From NCBI GenBank assembly GCA_964036665.1, contig OZ038529.1:124001-188000 (forward strand): a DNA stretch of 64,000 bases. Direction: 5' to 3'. A program made the position numbers and the translations under genes. Below the pieces are notes generated by a model. That model was given only the letters and a program-made list of their open reading frames with translations. It was not told the origin of the DNA and searched no databases. This stretch comes from Gordius sp. MW1. Lineage: Eukaryota; Nematomorpha; Gordioida; Gordea; Gordiidae. Each line of letters opens with the position of its first letter. Within the stretch, counting starts at the first letter, position 1. Shown here in pieces: positions 48,901 through 59,816 of this stretch.

Positions 48901-51900
48901 GTCACGGAAATGAGAATGGTGCAATGGAGCTTAGGCTACACCAAGCTGGATCGCAGGACGAACGAATCCTTGATGACAAAGATGGGTATACAAGCGACGA
49001 AGTTCGGTGGTACGGCCATGTATTACGAAGAGACGAGGACGATGTCACACGGCGAACGCTGGAGATGGACGTGCCTGGAAGAAGAGGAAGGGGCAGACCA
49101 CGTGCCACTTGGAAACGACTGGTCAAAAAGGATATGGACGTCAAACAGATGGAAATTGGCATGGCATTTACGCGACTCAGATGGAAGAGGCTGCTGAAAA
49201 CTTACCCCACGTCTGTGGGATTTTCAACACGATAAAGAAGAAGAAGAAGTCCATTTTTGATTGAAAATTTCGTAATTAAAAATAGATAACGAATGTATTA
49301 TTATCAAAAAATTTGTATTAATTAAATTTATGTCAAATATGTTTTGGGCCTTTCATGATAAAATATTATTTTGCACAAAAATTTATATTTTACTTGTGGT
49401 ATCATTTTAGCAAATGATTCCATAATCCTAGAACTTTTAGCCTCTTGATAATATGAAAAACAACCAGAAACGACCACCACAACCGTTAGCACAATCCCCA
49501 AGTACAACTAATCAAACAAAAAATTACATGTATTATATTAACATTAAAACGGGTTTTTAAAAATAATGTTTGAATTTAAATTGAGAAAATTATTGCATGA
49601 TTTATAATATTATATATATATTTGTAAATATCATTAAGTATAAAGATCGTATTTATTTTGCATGTCCGGACTACTTGTGTAAAAATAATATTATTATTAT
49701 TAGATTAGATTTAGTGGCATAAGATTAGTTTAAATTATTCTGCCCAAACCAGGCCCGGTTTACTTAATTTCCCACTGGCCCGCCTGAACTCATCTAAGTG
49801 CCCACCCACTCATGCCCGAATCCTTAGAACTGCCCGAATTGCCCGACCCAAATTATGATTTTTTTAAATTTATAGTGATAATTTGGTCATATTTTCCGAA
49901 AAATTTTAGTCTGATACACGGTGTTTTTTTGATAAGAAATAAGATAAGTAAATATTATACAATCAGTTAAAAAGGTGACAAAATAATACTCAAAGACAAA
50001 ATAACACATTATATAAAAAATCTCTTAAAATCAGAATTGCCCGAACGTTAGTGTGTCCGCCCGGGCCCCCTCCCTCCCCCCCCCCCCCCCTAAAAAAAGC
50101 TGAATATATTGGGACAGCGAGCCCGACCGGTCTTTTCTAGGCTATGATAAATTTTTTTTAAAAAATTAATCTGCTAAACTAAAAAATTACACGGTTCAAC
50201 AAGAAAAATCAACCGGCAAACTTTTTGCAGATTCTAGTAGAGTTTTTTACGGTGAACACAAATATATTTTTAGTTTTTCCCCTATACGTCAAGTTTTTTA
50301 AATATTCTTTGTCAAAGTTGCCGAAAACGCGATTTTAGCGCTTTTCAAACGTCAATAACTTGCAAATTAGTCGGTAAAAATTTTATTTAATAGATTTAAT
50401 ACGTAGATATAGGGGAGAGGAATGTATTTAAAATTTTTTTGTATTCTAGCACTTTTATTTTTAAATATTATACAAAATTAATTATCCCTATCTTTTACAT
50501 TGACAAATTACACCAGACTTGAGGGCGCCCTCCCTTCTCTTCAACACTAGGAATTAAGTGCGTGTTGTTGTTTTGGTAATAGTAGTAGAAGGGTAGATAA
50601 ACAACAACTCAAACAACAACACGCACTTAATTCCCAGTGTTAAAGAGAAGAAAGGGCGCCCTCAAGTCTGGTGTAATTTGTCAATGTAAAAGATAGGGAT
50701 AGTTAATTTTGTATATAATTTAAAAAGTAAAAGTGCTAGGAAAAAAAATTTGTGAATACATTTCTCTCCCATATATCTACGAATTAAATATTTTAAACAA
50801 AATACCGACTAATTTGCAAGTTATTGACGTTTGAAGAACGCTAAAATCGCGTTTTTGGCAACTTTGACAGCGAATATTTAAATAACTTGACGTATAGGGA
50901 AAAAATTAAAGACATGTTTGTGTTCACCAACTCTACCAGAAGCTGCAAACAGTTTGCCGGTTGATTTCACAAGTCCATTATTTGTTGACCAGTGTTATTT
51001 AATGTTTCTGTTTTTAAATAAGTCTTCATTTAAATATTCTCTTTATATCGCGTTATGTTTACGCTGTAAAAAAAGTAGAGGATGTCTTTTTAAACAATAC
51101 TAAAGGCTAGGCAATACGATTGCTATAAAGCGTTTTCTATTAATTTTATTCGCCTGCAGCAATATTGATCTTTTAAGTAACTATATTTAATTACTGGATT
51201 TTAATGGTAAATCTATTTTTTTTTAAATTTGTTGTTCCAAATTTTTTAGAACTATGTATAAAATGTAAAAATTGATAGAAAAGGTAAATTGATTCTTAAT
51301 GTCCAATTTATAATAAAAATATTCTTGTAAAAAACCGAAAATATATTCTAATTGCGTAAAAATTAAATTAAAAACTTAAAAGTATTTTTAATTTAGTACA
51401 ATTAAAGCTTATAAAAGTCTTAATTCAAAGTTAAACATCTAAAATATTGTCGTTTTTTCCAATTTCCTCACTAATATTAATTTTTTTATTAAAAATCAAA
51501 ATTTAATATATATTTTGATAAAGTGAATATACGTTATCTTTTGACACCACTCTCATGGAAGATGCTTGAATGGCATAAGCTATAAAACATAAGATGGCAC
51601 CCATCCATAGTAAAGTCGCGAATCCACCAAAAAGTTGTTTGCAAAATTTAACCCATTCCGGTGTTTGTGGTGGCAAACTTAAAGCGTTCGGACCATCTCT
51701 CGCCAGGACCCGAGCCGCTTGTTCGCTGGATAAACCCTAAGTTTGTTATATTTTTTTAGTGTAATTTAATTCAAAAATTAGTAAAAAATTATCCTAACGT
51801 TTATTAAAATGTTGGTATTAGTGCAAGGAACTTTTGATATTCTATCTATCAATTTTTTATAAAATAGTTTATTTAAAATATTAAAAATTTAATCTAATAA

Positions 51901-53267
51901 TAATAATGGTTAAATTCCCAAATTATGCTATATTTTTCATAATTTATCCGTAATAAAATGTGAATGATTCAAGCTTCAATCAGGGCAGAAATTAACATAA
52001 GATCAAGAGCTCAGCCTAAGTTGGACAAGACAGGACAGGACGAGACAATCTTTTTTAAATAGCAATTATTTTAATTATCATATTATAATAATAATAAATA
52101 GCTCTAAATAGTTTGAATTCTATAACACCATCAGCCAGGACATAGTTTTAAATGCAAGTCATATTTAAGTTATTACCTTTTCCGATGTCCCAAAGCGTCT
52201 ATAAATTTCTTCCAATGGAATTTGATGAAAATCCTATTGATAACGTACATATAAACAACTAATAATAAAAAAATAATATTAAAAGTATAATAGCAGTAAT
52301 GCATAAATTTTAACATTAAACAAATATGAATCTTTTTTTTGAAATACTAAAATAATAAATAAAATATATGTATGTGCTTAAAACAATTGTGAAAAATAAA
52401 AAAATTAAATATATTTACTATATCTAATTCTTTTTTCAAATCGGCAATATCTTCTTTATCCGGTTCATCTTTGTTAGGAGTGTACCAATGGGCCTGGGAC
52501 ATTTTTCGTCTCATAGATATTTTTCTCAGCCTTTCATCACTATCCGGTATTGGGTCATAGCCATCCGGCCTACTAGGCCTCTAAAATAATTTTTTTTCGT
52601 TAATATTAGTGTTGTAAAAACGGCTGCGTTTTGTTTAATCGGCCTTTCGTTTTAGTCGACTAAACATTTACAGAATTTTTTGGTCTGTTTTTCTTAGTCG
52701 ACCTCTTAGTTAAAATTAGACCAGAAGCGACCGTTAAGGTCGATTAAACAAAACCCAACCATTTTTACAATAGTTAGTATCATAAAAATAAATTAAAGTT
52801 TATAACAGCTATATTTTGTCTGATGTTTTGTTTCCAATATTTCGGATAAAATGACATTTTTCATGATACTAATTAGAGGTTTGAAAATTTTTTATATTTT
52901 TAAAAACATATAATAATACATTTTTACTAATCTTCTTTTATTCATTATTTAGGTATATTTTTATATAAATCTGTAAACGCACTAATATTCGTCAATAATT
53001 TATCTTTCTCTTTAAGCTTGAATTCAATCCATGAATTTATGTAAGTATCAATATTTTGCAAAATAAATTTATTATTTATAGACTTTTCCTTATTAAAAGC
53101 TTTATGAAATCTATGAAGATTTTAGCAATTGAATAGTATTATACATTACTTGAGTTAATTTTATTTTTTTGCAAATTCCAAAATTTAGAAAATATTTTTA
53201 TTTAAAATCATTTTTTAAAAGTTATAAAAACATTTACCATAATATAACGGTTGCGGTCATCCATCAT
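33961..53267 (-). CDS. Na+/K+-ATPase alpha subunit-like P-type (P2C) ATPase, 21 exons
   Basis: Plasma-membrane cation pump. Exons: 53267-53238, 52580-52419, 52233-52177, 51736-51533, 49507-49394, 45487-45353, 45165-45048, 44917-44649, 44264-44066, 43940-43820, 43684-43552, 43339-42977, 42738-42602, 40003-39786, 39707-39606, 39180-39026, 35556-35462, 35084-34910, 34497-34367, 34283-34182, 34080-33961; about 1,046 codons. Seen: TGES loop ([10 protein letters not shown]), phosphorylation site [45 protein letters not shown]6 CIDLGTD, TM8 VQWADL, C-terminal ETYY. Odd points: TM5 TSKIPE where the family has TSNIPE; TM4 [10 protein letters not shown] (usually LLATV); M1-M2 loop [12 protein letters not shown]; unusual N-terminus [16 protein letters not shown] in place of KTRRNS; one-base frame conflict in the last exon at 34060-34064. 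Introns hold an RTE LINE, an RT relic and MITEs. Confidence 0.97.
35107..35380. repeat. AT microsatellite and intronic sequence
   Basis: A TATATATA-rich tract around 35310-35352 inside a short ATPase intron. The open frame reading through it on the minus strand looks accidental. Confidence 0.5.
36100..38880 (+). pseudogene. Decayed non-LTR-type reverse transcriptase element with C-terminal nuclease-like region
   Basis: In an intron of the ATPase, opposite strand. In order: [20 protein letters not shown] (36820-36890), [12 protein letters not shown], then after a frameshift [26 protein letters not shown]-stop-[41 protein letters not shown], and a LGAPIGGPE block near 37680. Downstream comes [15 protein letters not shown] (38530-38580), [15 protein letters not shown] and [10 protein letters not shown] motifs are clear; the YxDD box is lost in the broken stretch around 37490-37530. 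Several stops and frameshifts make it dead. The RPDG / WD / K-KY spacing suggests a PD-(D/E)XK-like nuclease (inference). No poly-A tail or target duplication was found. Confidence 0.8.
40010..41250. other. Large ATPase intron segment, no recognised gene
   Basis: AT-rich intron DNA. An open frame at 40303-40584 (minus) and another at 40971-41222 (plus) resemble nothing I know and overlap repeat-like sequence; a G-run lies at 40949-40958. Confidence 0.35.
41255..41545. repeat. Diverged tandem duplication, unit about 180-200 bp
   Basis: A GTTTAACTTAAGCTTCAGAATATATTGCTCGTAAGC-like block (first half 41288-41323) and GACGAGTTGACTCACA (41337-41352) recur as AGTTTAACTTCAAGTCTATG and GACGAGTTAACTCACA (41455-41523). 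Function unknown; lies in an ATPase intron. Confidence 0.55.
42160..42300. mobile_element. Relic terminus of the outer hAT family (GGGCCGGGC subterminal repeats)
   Basis: CCGGGCCG, GGGCCAGGGCCGGGCCC and GGTCCGGGTCGGGC lead to TTTTGCAGGTCTCTGG, matching the right end of the 7370-9313 element (TTGCAGGTCTCTA). The other end was not found. Confidence 0.6.
45622..45785. repeat. Tandem repeat, 44-bp unit, about four copies
   Basis: Unit AATAGCCCCTCGCTTGTACT followed by TAACCATCACGTTATTTTTATTTT-like sequence, repeated nearly identically with the last copy diverging after CGCTTGTATTCAACCATCGC. Lies in the ATPase intron that also holds the RTE LINE. Confidence 0.9.
46193..49246 (+). mobile_element. 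RTE-clade non-LTR retrotransposon (LINE), near full length
   Basis: A 3,054-bp insertion bounded by a perfect 19-bp target duplication AAGTCCATTTTTGATTGAA at 46174-46192 and 49247-49265. It ends in a short GATAAAGAAGAAGAAG-like tail, as RTE elements do. It lies antisense in the ATPase intron between exons 5 and 6 and is clearly more GC-rich than its surroundings. Confidence 0.95.
46285..49235 (+). pseudogene. RTE-type ORF: apurinic-like endonuclease plus reverse transcriptase, interrupted
   Basis: Single polyprotein broken into pieces. Endonuclease: [35 protein letters not shown], then [14 protein letters not shown] (46830-46875) and QVDYILVKR. Reverse transcriptase: [17 protein letters not shown] (47820-47880), [71 protein letters not shown], catalytic [10 protein letters not shown] (48480-48510), then [13 protein letters not shown] and [14 protein letters not shown]-terminal: [20 protein letters not shown]. 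Breaks: frame changes near 46610, 46805, 47630, 48375, 48640 and 48965, plus a TGA at about 48271. Catalytic residues are intact between the breaks. Confidence 0.93.
49735..50130. mobile_element. Relic of a GC-repeat hAT-like element
   Basis: Runs of CCCGAATTGCCCGACCC-type words (49745-49855) and CCGCCCGGGCCC with poly-C (50057-50090) flank an AT-rich middle, much like the subterminal repeats of the hAT elements at 7.4-9.3 kb. No clear inverted ends or duplication. Confidence 0.4.
50186..50998. mobile_element. Foldback element of about 0.8 kb in ATPase intron 4
   Basis: Almost the whole length is one inverted repeat. Left arm: ATCAACCGGCAAACT, ACGGTGAACACAAATAT, GTCAATAACTTGCAAATTAG, ACTTGAGGGCGCCCT. 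Right arm: the complements in reverse order, ending TTGTTGACCAGTG. The hairpin turn is near 50575-50600 (AGTAGTAGAAGGG). Single-arm relatives lie at 2945-3170 and 56100-56235. Confidence 0.85.
52607..52772. mobile_element. hAT-type MITE (TAGTGTTGTAA family), copy 3
   Basis: Element of about 166 bp starting TAGTGTTGTAAAAACGGCTG and ending with the complementary CAACCATTTTTACAATA. Flanks GTTAATAT and GTTAGTAT match at 7 of 8 bases. It lies in the first intron of the Na+/K+-ATPase gene, about 25 bp upstream (in gene orientation) of exon 2. Confidence 0.8.
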
Positions 53268-54060
53268 TCCCAAAGATTTGATTGGTCAAGTTCTAGGCCC
53301 ACGTGAATGTGGGAAAATCAGTGATTGGTCAAAAGTATCGATAAAGGTTAATTTAAAAATTGATGAGAAAAAAATTGCTTCGAGTCGATTACATAACTAA
53401 ACATGTTAATTCTACAATTTCCTCTGCTTTAATAAGATCCATAAATTTGTTTGCCTCAAGGGTCAAGACTAAACCACGCCCATATGTTAATTAGATATCC
53501 CCCCCCTTATTTTTTACCACCAAACCTATTTTTGTAGTTAATTAATTACAAATTTATACTTTATTCGACCCTGAATGAAATTGAAAAGTAAGACAAATAA
53601 GGATACGTCAATAATCTATCTCGAGAAGTATGCTTATACTCTCAAAAAGCTTTGGCGCCTGAGGGCAATATTAAAAAATAATTTATTTGCGGTTTTACCC
53701 TGGCAAGTGTTAACTATAAAACTTGAAAGTGTTCTATTAGAGTTATTGACTTGTTCATAATAATAATTACTTTGGAAAGTTTCAAGTTTTTAATGAATGT
53801 TGAGTTAAACCATGAAAAATAAGTACTTAGTTTTAATAACTATAAAGTATTATATTAAATATGTCCGCGGCAAATTACAGCCCCGGTTATAAAAAAATAG
53901 CTTTGTATATTTTTATTATTTATTTTATATTTGGTTATTTTACATGTTTTAAATAGTATATCAAATAAACATTTAATTTGTTATAGATAAAAAAAATTTT
54001 ACACAAAATACACATTGGTCAAAATGCAACCAATTTATATCTTCCCTGCTGTTTTCGTTC
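53268..54060. other. ATPase 5' flank and intergenic DNA
   Basis: Bases just right of 53267 should contain the ATPase leader and promoter. No further gene was recognised; the open frame at 53575-53760 has no known family. Confidence 0.4.
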
Positions 54061-54073
54061 AGCCTATTACAGG

Positions 54074-54238
54074 TAGTGTCATAAAAATGGCTAGGTATTA
54101 ATTGGTCAACGTCAACCTTTGGCTTAGTCGATTAATCATAAACAGATGGAGTTTGACTAAACCCTTTAATCTGGTAATGCGAATTATGTTGTCGACTAAC
54201 CAAAGGTCGATAAAAAACCCAGTCATTTTTACATATGT
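54074..54238. mobile_element. hAT-type MITE (TAGTGTTGTAA family), diverged copy 4
   Basis: Diverged copy starting TAGTGTCATAAAAATGGCTA and ending AAACCCAGTCATTTTTACAT. The inverted termini and the internal TTGGTCAACG / GGTCGAT motifs are those of the other copies. I could not find a clear target duplication. Confidence 0.65.
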
Positions 54239-54539
54239 CTTGTAATATCTCACCAAACAAACAATCCGAAGGGGCCACACACACTTCGTTGCCATAAAGA
54301 AATAAATTTTAGCATAGCTTAAAATAGAAAGCACAAAGATTTATAACAATATCTCAATTATTTGTCAAGATAATAAATTTTCAAAAATTTTACCATCTGT
54401 TTGTTATTTATAAAATCTATAGATTGCTCAATATAAAAGACATGATATCTTGAGTTATAAAAAGTTGGTAAAGAGTTTATTATTAAATAATCACGGAAAT
54501 ATCCATAAGATTCGAAGAAAATGCATAAAACAGGAAAAA

Positions 54540-54745
54540 ACATCAAACCAAGGGCTTCGCCCCTGGTGGGAGGGGGGAAGGGGTCCGACTTGGAGTACGT
54601 TTTTTCGTTTTGGTACATTTGCCTATTTTGATCTATTGTTTTTACTAAACTCATGTATACCCTATATAAACGCAGCATATTTGCTATGCAATTTATGGGC
54701 GAGAAAGGTGGGAAGGGGCGAGAATGCCTAGGGGGGGGGCAATAG
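54540..54745. repeat. G-rich repeat related in inverted orientation to 63438-63600
   Basis: GGGAGGGGGGAAGGGG, GCTATGCAATTTATGGGC and GAGAAAGGTGGGAAGGGGCG occur here; the complements CGCCCCTTCCCACCTTTCTC and GCCCATAAATTGCATAGC occur at 63458-63500. Confidence 0.65.
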
Positions 54746-54904
54746 TCAAGCAGGGAGTCAGATAATACTCGTACAACGTTAAAATTGTTTTTTTAAATAT
54801 ACCATTTTCATCTTAATAATTTACCTCAATAAATTAATTTCATAGCAATTAAAAAAATAATAAATGTTTTATAACAGTTTATTATTACAAAAATTTAAAC
54901 GAAA

Positions 54905-55160
54905 AAAAAGTGCAATCACACTTTGGCCAGAGGTCATTTTTTCCATTGGTCAGTAGCCAGCAGACGGCCAAATAGCCTATAATTAAATATAGAAACAAAA
55001 ATTGATGCACATTTTACCAGTGGTCATTTTTTGTAATGGTCAGCAGTCAGCAGGTCAAAAAGCTTCTAAATACAAAAGGGCCAATTATTAAAATAAATGA
55101 AAAAAATTTCAATCACATTTTGGCCAGTGGTCTTCCATTGGTCAGTAGCCAGCAGAGCCT
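54905..55160 (-). repeat. Satellite-like array, about three units (minus orientation)
   Basis: Units of about 95-105 bp with core TTTGGCCAGAGGTCATTTTT then CCATTGGTCAGTAGCCAGCAG, near 54921, 55012 and 55118. Reverse complement of the repeat at 61815-63410. Confidence 0.75.
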
Positions 55161-55404
55161 ATATGATTGTTGTTGTTTTTTTGGCTAAAAAGTTTATTTT
55201 CACGAAACAAAGTTGCATAAATAAGCGAAATACAAAAATAATGACATATTGGTAGAATACAAAGATCTATATCATTATCATCTGAAATGGGCCATGAGTC
55301 GGCAAAGGATTTAAAGTTGTATCGTACAACAAGATAGATTAAAAAAAATAATACACATTGGTCAAAATAATCAATTTATACCTCCCCTGCTTGTTCATAT
55401 CAGA

Positions 55405-55542
55405 TCGTGTTGTAAAAAGGGCTGTGTTTTGTTGGTCAACCTTTGGGTCAAAGTTTTGACCAGAAACATAGACGAAAAAATTGTTGGAGTCGATTAAAAC
55501 TAAAGGTCGACCAAACAAAACCCAGCCTTTTTTACAACACTA
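55405..55542. mobile_element. hAT-type MITE (TAGTGTTGTAA family), short copy 5
   Basis: Short copy of about 138 bp with termini TCGTGTTGTAAAAAGGGCTG and CAGCCTTTTTTACAACACTA and the internal GGTCGACC-like arms. No target duplication is evident. Confidence 0.7.
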
Positions 55543-55549
55543 ATTACAT

Positions 55550-57557
55550 GTTTCTGTTTGTAAAGCTGACCTAAAAAACGAATCATACCTCGTTGCCAAC
55601 GTTTAACTTAGCTTAAGATAGAAAGCACAATGAATTTTAACTATAACTCAATAGTTTGTAATATTTGAATTTTTATATTATTAAAACAATATTCTCATAC
55701 TTAACTTTTGATAAATTAGACAAATCTGAATTTAATATTGATTTTAGATTGTTACTAGGAATGTAAATTTAAGTTACGCCGGTTTATAACTATCCCGAGG
55801 TTCTTTTGGACTAATTTTTACACATTTGTTAATTAATATTTTAAAACTTTAGTTATAATTTATTAAGTCAATAAAAGGCACGCGTCCCCCATCATATTAT
55901 CTTAGTGCCATGTCGAACTAAAGAAAATTAGTTAAAAACAAAGCCTTTAACTTTTATGAAAAGCAAGTTTAACCTACTTGCATGTAACAAAAAAAACAGT
56001 AAAATTATAGCCGGAAATAAAATTTAACACTTTATTTTAATACACCCACGGCGCTTTCGCTTGTGACCTATCCTATAAAAATGGATCGTCTTTTTTGGCA
56101 AATTACACTGGTCAACAAATATTGGAGTTAAAAAATCAACCAGCAAACTGTTCTCGTAGTTTTACGGTGAACACAAACATATTTTTAATTTTTCCTTATA
56201 CATCAAGTTTTTAAAATATTGGTTAAAACGTTTATTTTTATGGTAAAAAAATTCATAATACAATAAAAGCATATAGATCAAAAACAAAGATCCTTTTATT
56301 TTCATCAAAATGAGCCAAGAGTCGGCAAATGATTTAAAGTTGTAAAGTACAACAAGCAAGAATCCCAATTTGTAGCATAGGTAAAAAGGATGCGGAAATT
56401 TTAATTTTTGTGAACGTTTTCCGATTTCTTTAAAAAATTCTATTGCATGTTTACCGAAGGACCAGAACACGAGGCAACAACAGCTACTACTTACTTAAAG
56501 CAACGCACTGCCATCTAGCGAATATTATATTAAAGCATGATTATTAAGATTTACATCTAAAATCCTATAAAAACTATTTTTAAAGTTCAAAATGTAACTT
56601 AAAAGAATTATTTTAAATGCAAGGCTAAGTAATTCTTTGTTATAGAATCATATTTTTTACCGAGGTTAATGTTTAATCTATTACACCGTAAGAGACTCAA
56701 ATTTTGGTATAACCATAACAGTATATTCTTACCTCTAAATCTAAACTAAACAAAAACCCTAAAATCCGAAGCCTTAAAAAGCTCCAATTTTTTGATTTTT
56801 TGCAACCTACACAATCAAATAAATATAAGATAAGAAAGAATTAAGATTTTGCACATGGCCTTTTGAGTTGCCTTAAAAATTTTAAATCAATAAACAATTA
56901 TAAAACAATTTTGCTTAATTAATTCAACTATATTTATAAGAAATAGAAATTTTGATCAGTGTTTTTGAATTAATTTAGCTGATCTTTTTGTTCAATATTA
57001 AAGGATTGTGTTCTCAATTTTTGTTTGTTTTTTTCTTCATATTTTGTAAAGGTAAAAGAAGCAAATAAATTGAAAAAATAAGTGTTATTATTCAGATATT
57101 TCAAGTGAATTACATTAAAAAGTGGAATGCCGATTTTCTGTCTTATTAAATTTTTTTTGTGATTATCATGCATGGGATAGATTTTAATAAATTTTATAAA
57201 TACGAGTAATTTTAACTTTAACAAATAATAAGTTATGGCTTTTTAAGAGTTAAAATAACATAGGCGTTTACATTTTAATAATTTAATTGATTGAATTGTA
57301 GCAATATTAATTGGATTCGTAATTCATCATCAATTAAGCAACAACAATTAAATGGGCATTGAACTAATGACGTTAGTATCGCTACTTAAAATGATATCCT
57401 TGATAATTATTCTAGGATTAATTTATTTTAGCCAAAAATAGGTTGATTTATCAAATGTTGACTGAAATGAATTAGTGATCTTTCGGGACTTGCAATAATC
57501 ACTTTCTTTACTTTTAAATACAAGACCTGTTAAGGAGTACATAACCTAGATTCTTTC
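55550..57557. other. AT-rich intergenic DNA
   Basis: Apart from a single-arm foldback relative at about 56100-56235 (TTACACTGGTCAACAAATAT, ATCAACCAGCAAACTGTT), nothing recognisable was found; the open frames here are low-complexity. Confidence 0.4.
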
Positions 57558-57727
57558 CATGGGCGTAGCCAGTATTGGAATTAGAGGGGGGCAATAATGA
57601 CTTAGGGAGGGGTAAAATGATTATATTTTGAAATTCTAGCCTTAATTTTAATAAATTTCAACAAATTTTTGGATTTAGAGGGAAGCAGCCTCCCCTCCCT
57701 GCCCCCCCCCTTTTGGCTACGCCCATG
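57558..57727. mobile_element. MITE with CATGGGCGTAGCCA termini, copy 3
   Basis: A 170-bp copy in the opposite internal orientation to copy 1, from CATGGGCGTAGCCAG to GGCTACGCCCATG, with the same CAATAATGACTTAGGGAGGG and G/C-run blocks. Confidence 0.8.
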
Positions 57728-57970
57728 ATTCTTACTATAGCTAAAATATGGTGTCGAGAAAAATTAGGCCTGTTAACCATATCCTTAGGCCAATTATTAT
57801 TTTGATGAACAAATTGTTAACGACTTAAAGACGGAAACACATTTACAAACAAGCTCTACAATGATTTAAAGGCAACTTAGCTTAATTTTTTATTTACCCT
57901 TAACAAAATAACTATTATTGAAAGAAAGGGGAAGGGGGTAAATTATTTTCCTCAAGGAATTTTACGCACT

Positions 57971-58233
57971 TTAGGGTCCGTTTCAACTTCAAGCGCCATA
58001 TTTTTGTTTGTTTAAATATGCGATAAACATGTCGTGGAATCAACAATTTTAATTTAATTGCCATATGAATAAGCATTAATAAGCGTAATTAAAGGATAAA
58101 TATTTGTTTTATGAGCAAATAAACAAAAATAGAAAAAAATGACGCGACGTTCATATTAAGACGCGGCTATGTTCTAACATGCATTCGTTTTTTTTTGCAT
58201 CTATGCAAAATCGCATTTTAGGACGCACCCTTC
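57971..58233. mobile_element. MITE (TTAGGGTGCGTC family), inverted copy 2
   Basis: Reverse-complement relative of 21640-21915: starts TTAGGGTCCGTTTCAACTTC, contains TTAATAAGCGTAATTAAAGG and AAAATGACGCGACGTTC, ends GGACGCACCCTTC. Confidence 0.75.
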
Positions 58234-58255
58234 TTTAACATTTGTATTGTGTTAC

Positions 58256-59640
58256 GCCTCTGGGAAATATTCGATTCGAGATTCGATTCGGATTCGATTC
58301 TAAACGAATTCGAACGCTGCTAAAATTCGAAAATCCGAATCGAATTCTAGAAATAATCGAATTTTTTTAAAGTTCAATTTAAATAGACGAGCCGCAAATA
58401 TTTAGCTATTTTTATCTTACCGCATTTTAGTTATTTTTCCTGCTACAATTGGAAAAAGTTTAATTAAAAATTTATCAAACTTACATAAGTTATGGAGAAC
58501 GAGGATCACAATTTAATTAAATGACTTTGATATTGCAAGACAGCCCAAAAATATCTCACGATTAAAGGCTATATGTAAAAAATTTGACCCACAATTAATT
58601 ACATAAAGGCAAAACTGACATGGTAGTCGGGTGGAACAGCACTTATAAAATGATAGAAAAGGCTATTTTGGATTTGGCCTTTAAATTTCTCTTAGGAGGA
58701 ATTACTACCCAATATTGAATGGGATAAAAGGTTACATTTATATTTTTCCCTTTTACAGTCCAACTAATTTAGTATCCGGGGGGGGGGGGCAAATTCCATA
58801 ATGAACTTGGTATTACCGGTATATTTTCAACCAGGCAGATAAGATCATGCTGTTAAATGGCCAAATCAGAAGAAAATATATGGCATTCAAAAAGAAGATA
58901 GTCTTATTAGCGAGTGTCGTCGATTTAAGACTCAAAATTTGAGTGTTTATCACCAGTACATGCCATATATTGGAGAAAAATTAAAGATGACTAGGAAACT
59001 GTTATAGGAAGTCAGCCCGATTTTGTATCAACTAGCGAGGTATCAACACTGGATCATCTGTTAAGAACGACATGAGCGCGAAGTCTCCATTGGAGACATT
59101 TTTGCGCAAATAACGTGGCCTCCAATGTTGAGCCATTACAATAGTGGAAATTGAATCAACGTCGTTTTCCAGCCATCAAAAATTGGCAATAAATCTTCTC
59201 TCTTACCTGAATCATTTACCCCGTGAGAATATTTTCAACCGGAACCAATTTATTGACCAAACACAAGCAATCGTTTAGGGGCATAGGAAGATAATTTGCC
59301 TTAAGAACTGCCTAAAAACGGTTCTTGATTGTCCTACAAATATCGCCATAGTTTTTTTTATTAATTTTCAATGAGTGTATTTTTTAAATGTCTTTCAAAT
59401 AAAATTTTCAAATGTATATGTAAATTAATAATCATAGTAGCCTTTTTAATGTGTTTTTTTATTAATAAAAGAAAACTTAATTATTCGTATTGATTTCGAA
59501 TCCTTAAATTTTTTTCGAATCGAATTCAAATCTTCATTTTAATATTCGACGAATCTCGAATCGAATATTTTTTTTTAAAAAAATTCGAATCCGAATCGAA
59601 TATCAAATATATTCGATTCGATTTGAAATCCAGAGGCATA
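58256..59640. mobile_element. Decayed hAT transposon with ATTCGAATCG subterminal repeats
   Basis: Outer ends GCCTCTGG and CCAGAGGC are inverted. Both subterminal regions (58270-58365 and 59485-59632) are dense in ATTCGATTCG / CGAATCGAAT words. The interior carries fragments of a plus-strand hAT transposase: GWNSTYKMIEKAI (58630-58670), LLASVVDLRLK (58905-58940) and an ERVFS-like IFSTGTNLLTKHKQSFRG near 59230-59280, with many stops. Target duplication not clear. Confidence 0.75.
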
Positions 59641-59816
59641 ATTGTACAGGTTGCAAGCAACCCTATTAAAAAATCTAAAGGCTAGCATCCCTAAACCCTA
59701 AGCTAGCTTTAGCGTCCCCTGCCTTTCTAGCGACAAAGTCTAGCAATAAGCCAGTAACAACCAGCCTGCTTTTCTTAACACCGCTGTAAAAAGTTATAGG
59801 TTTTAAAACCTTTTAA

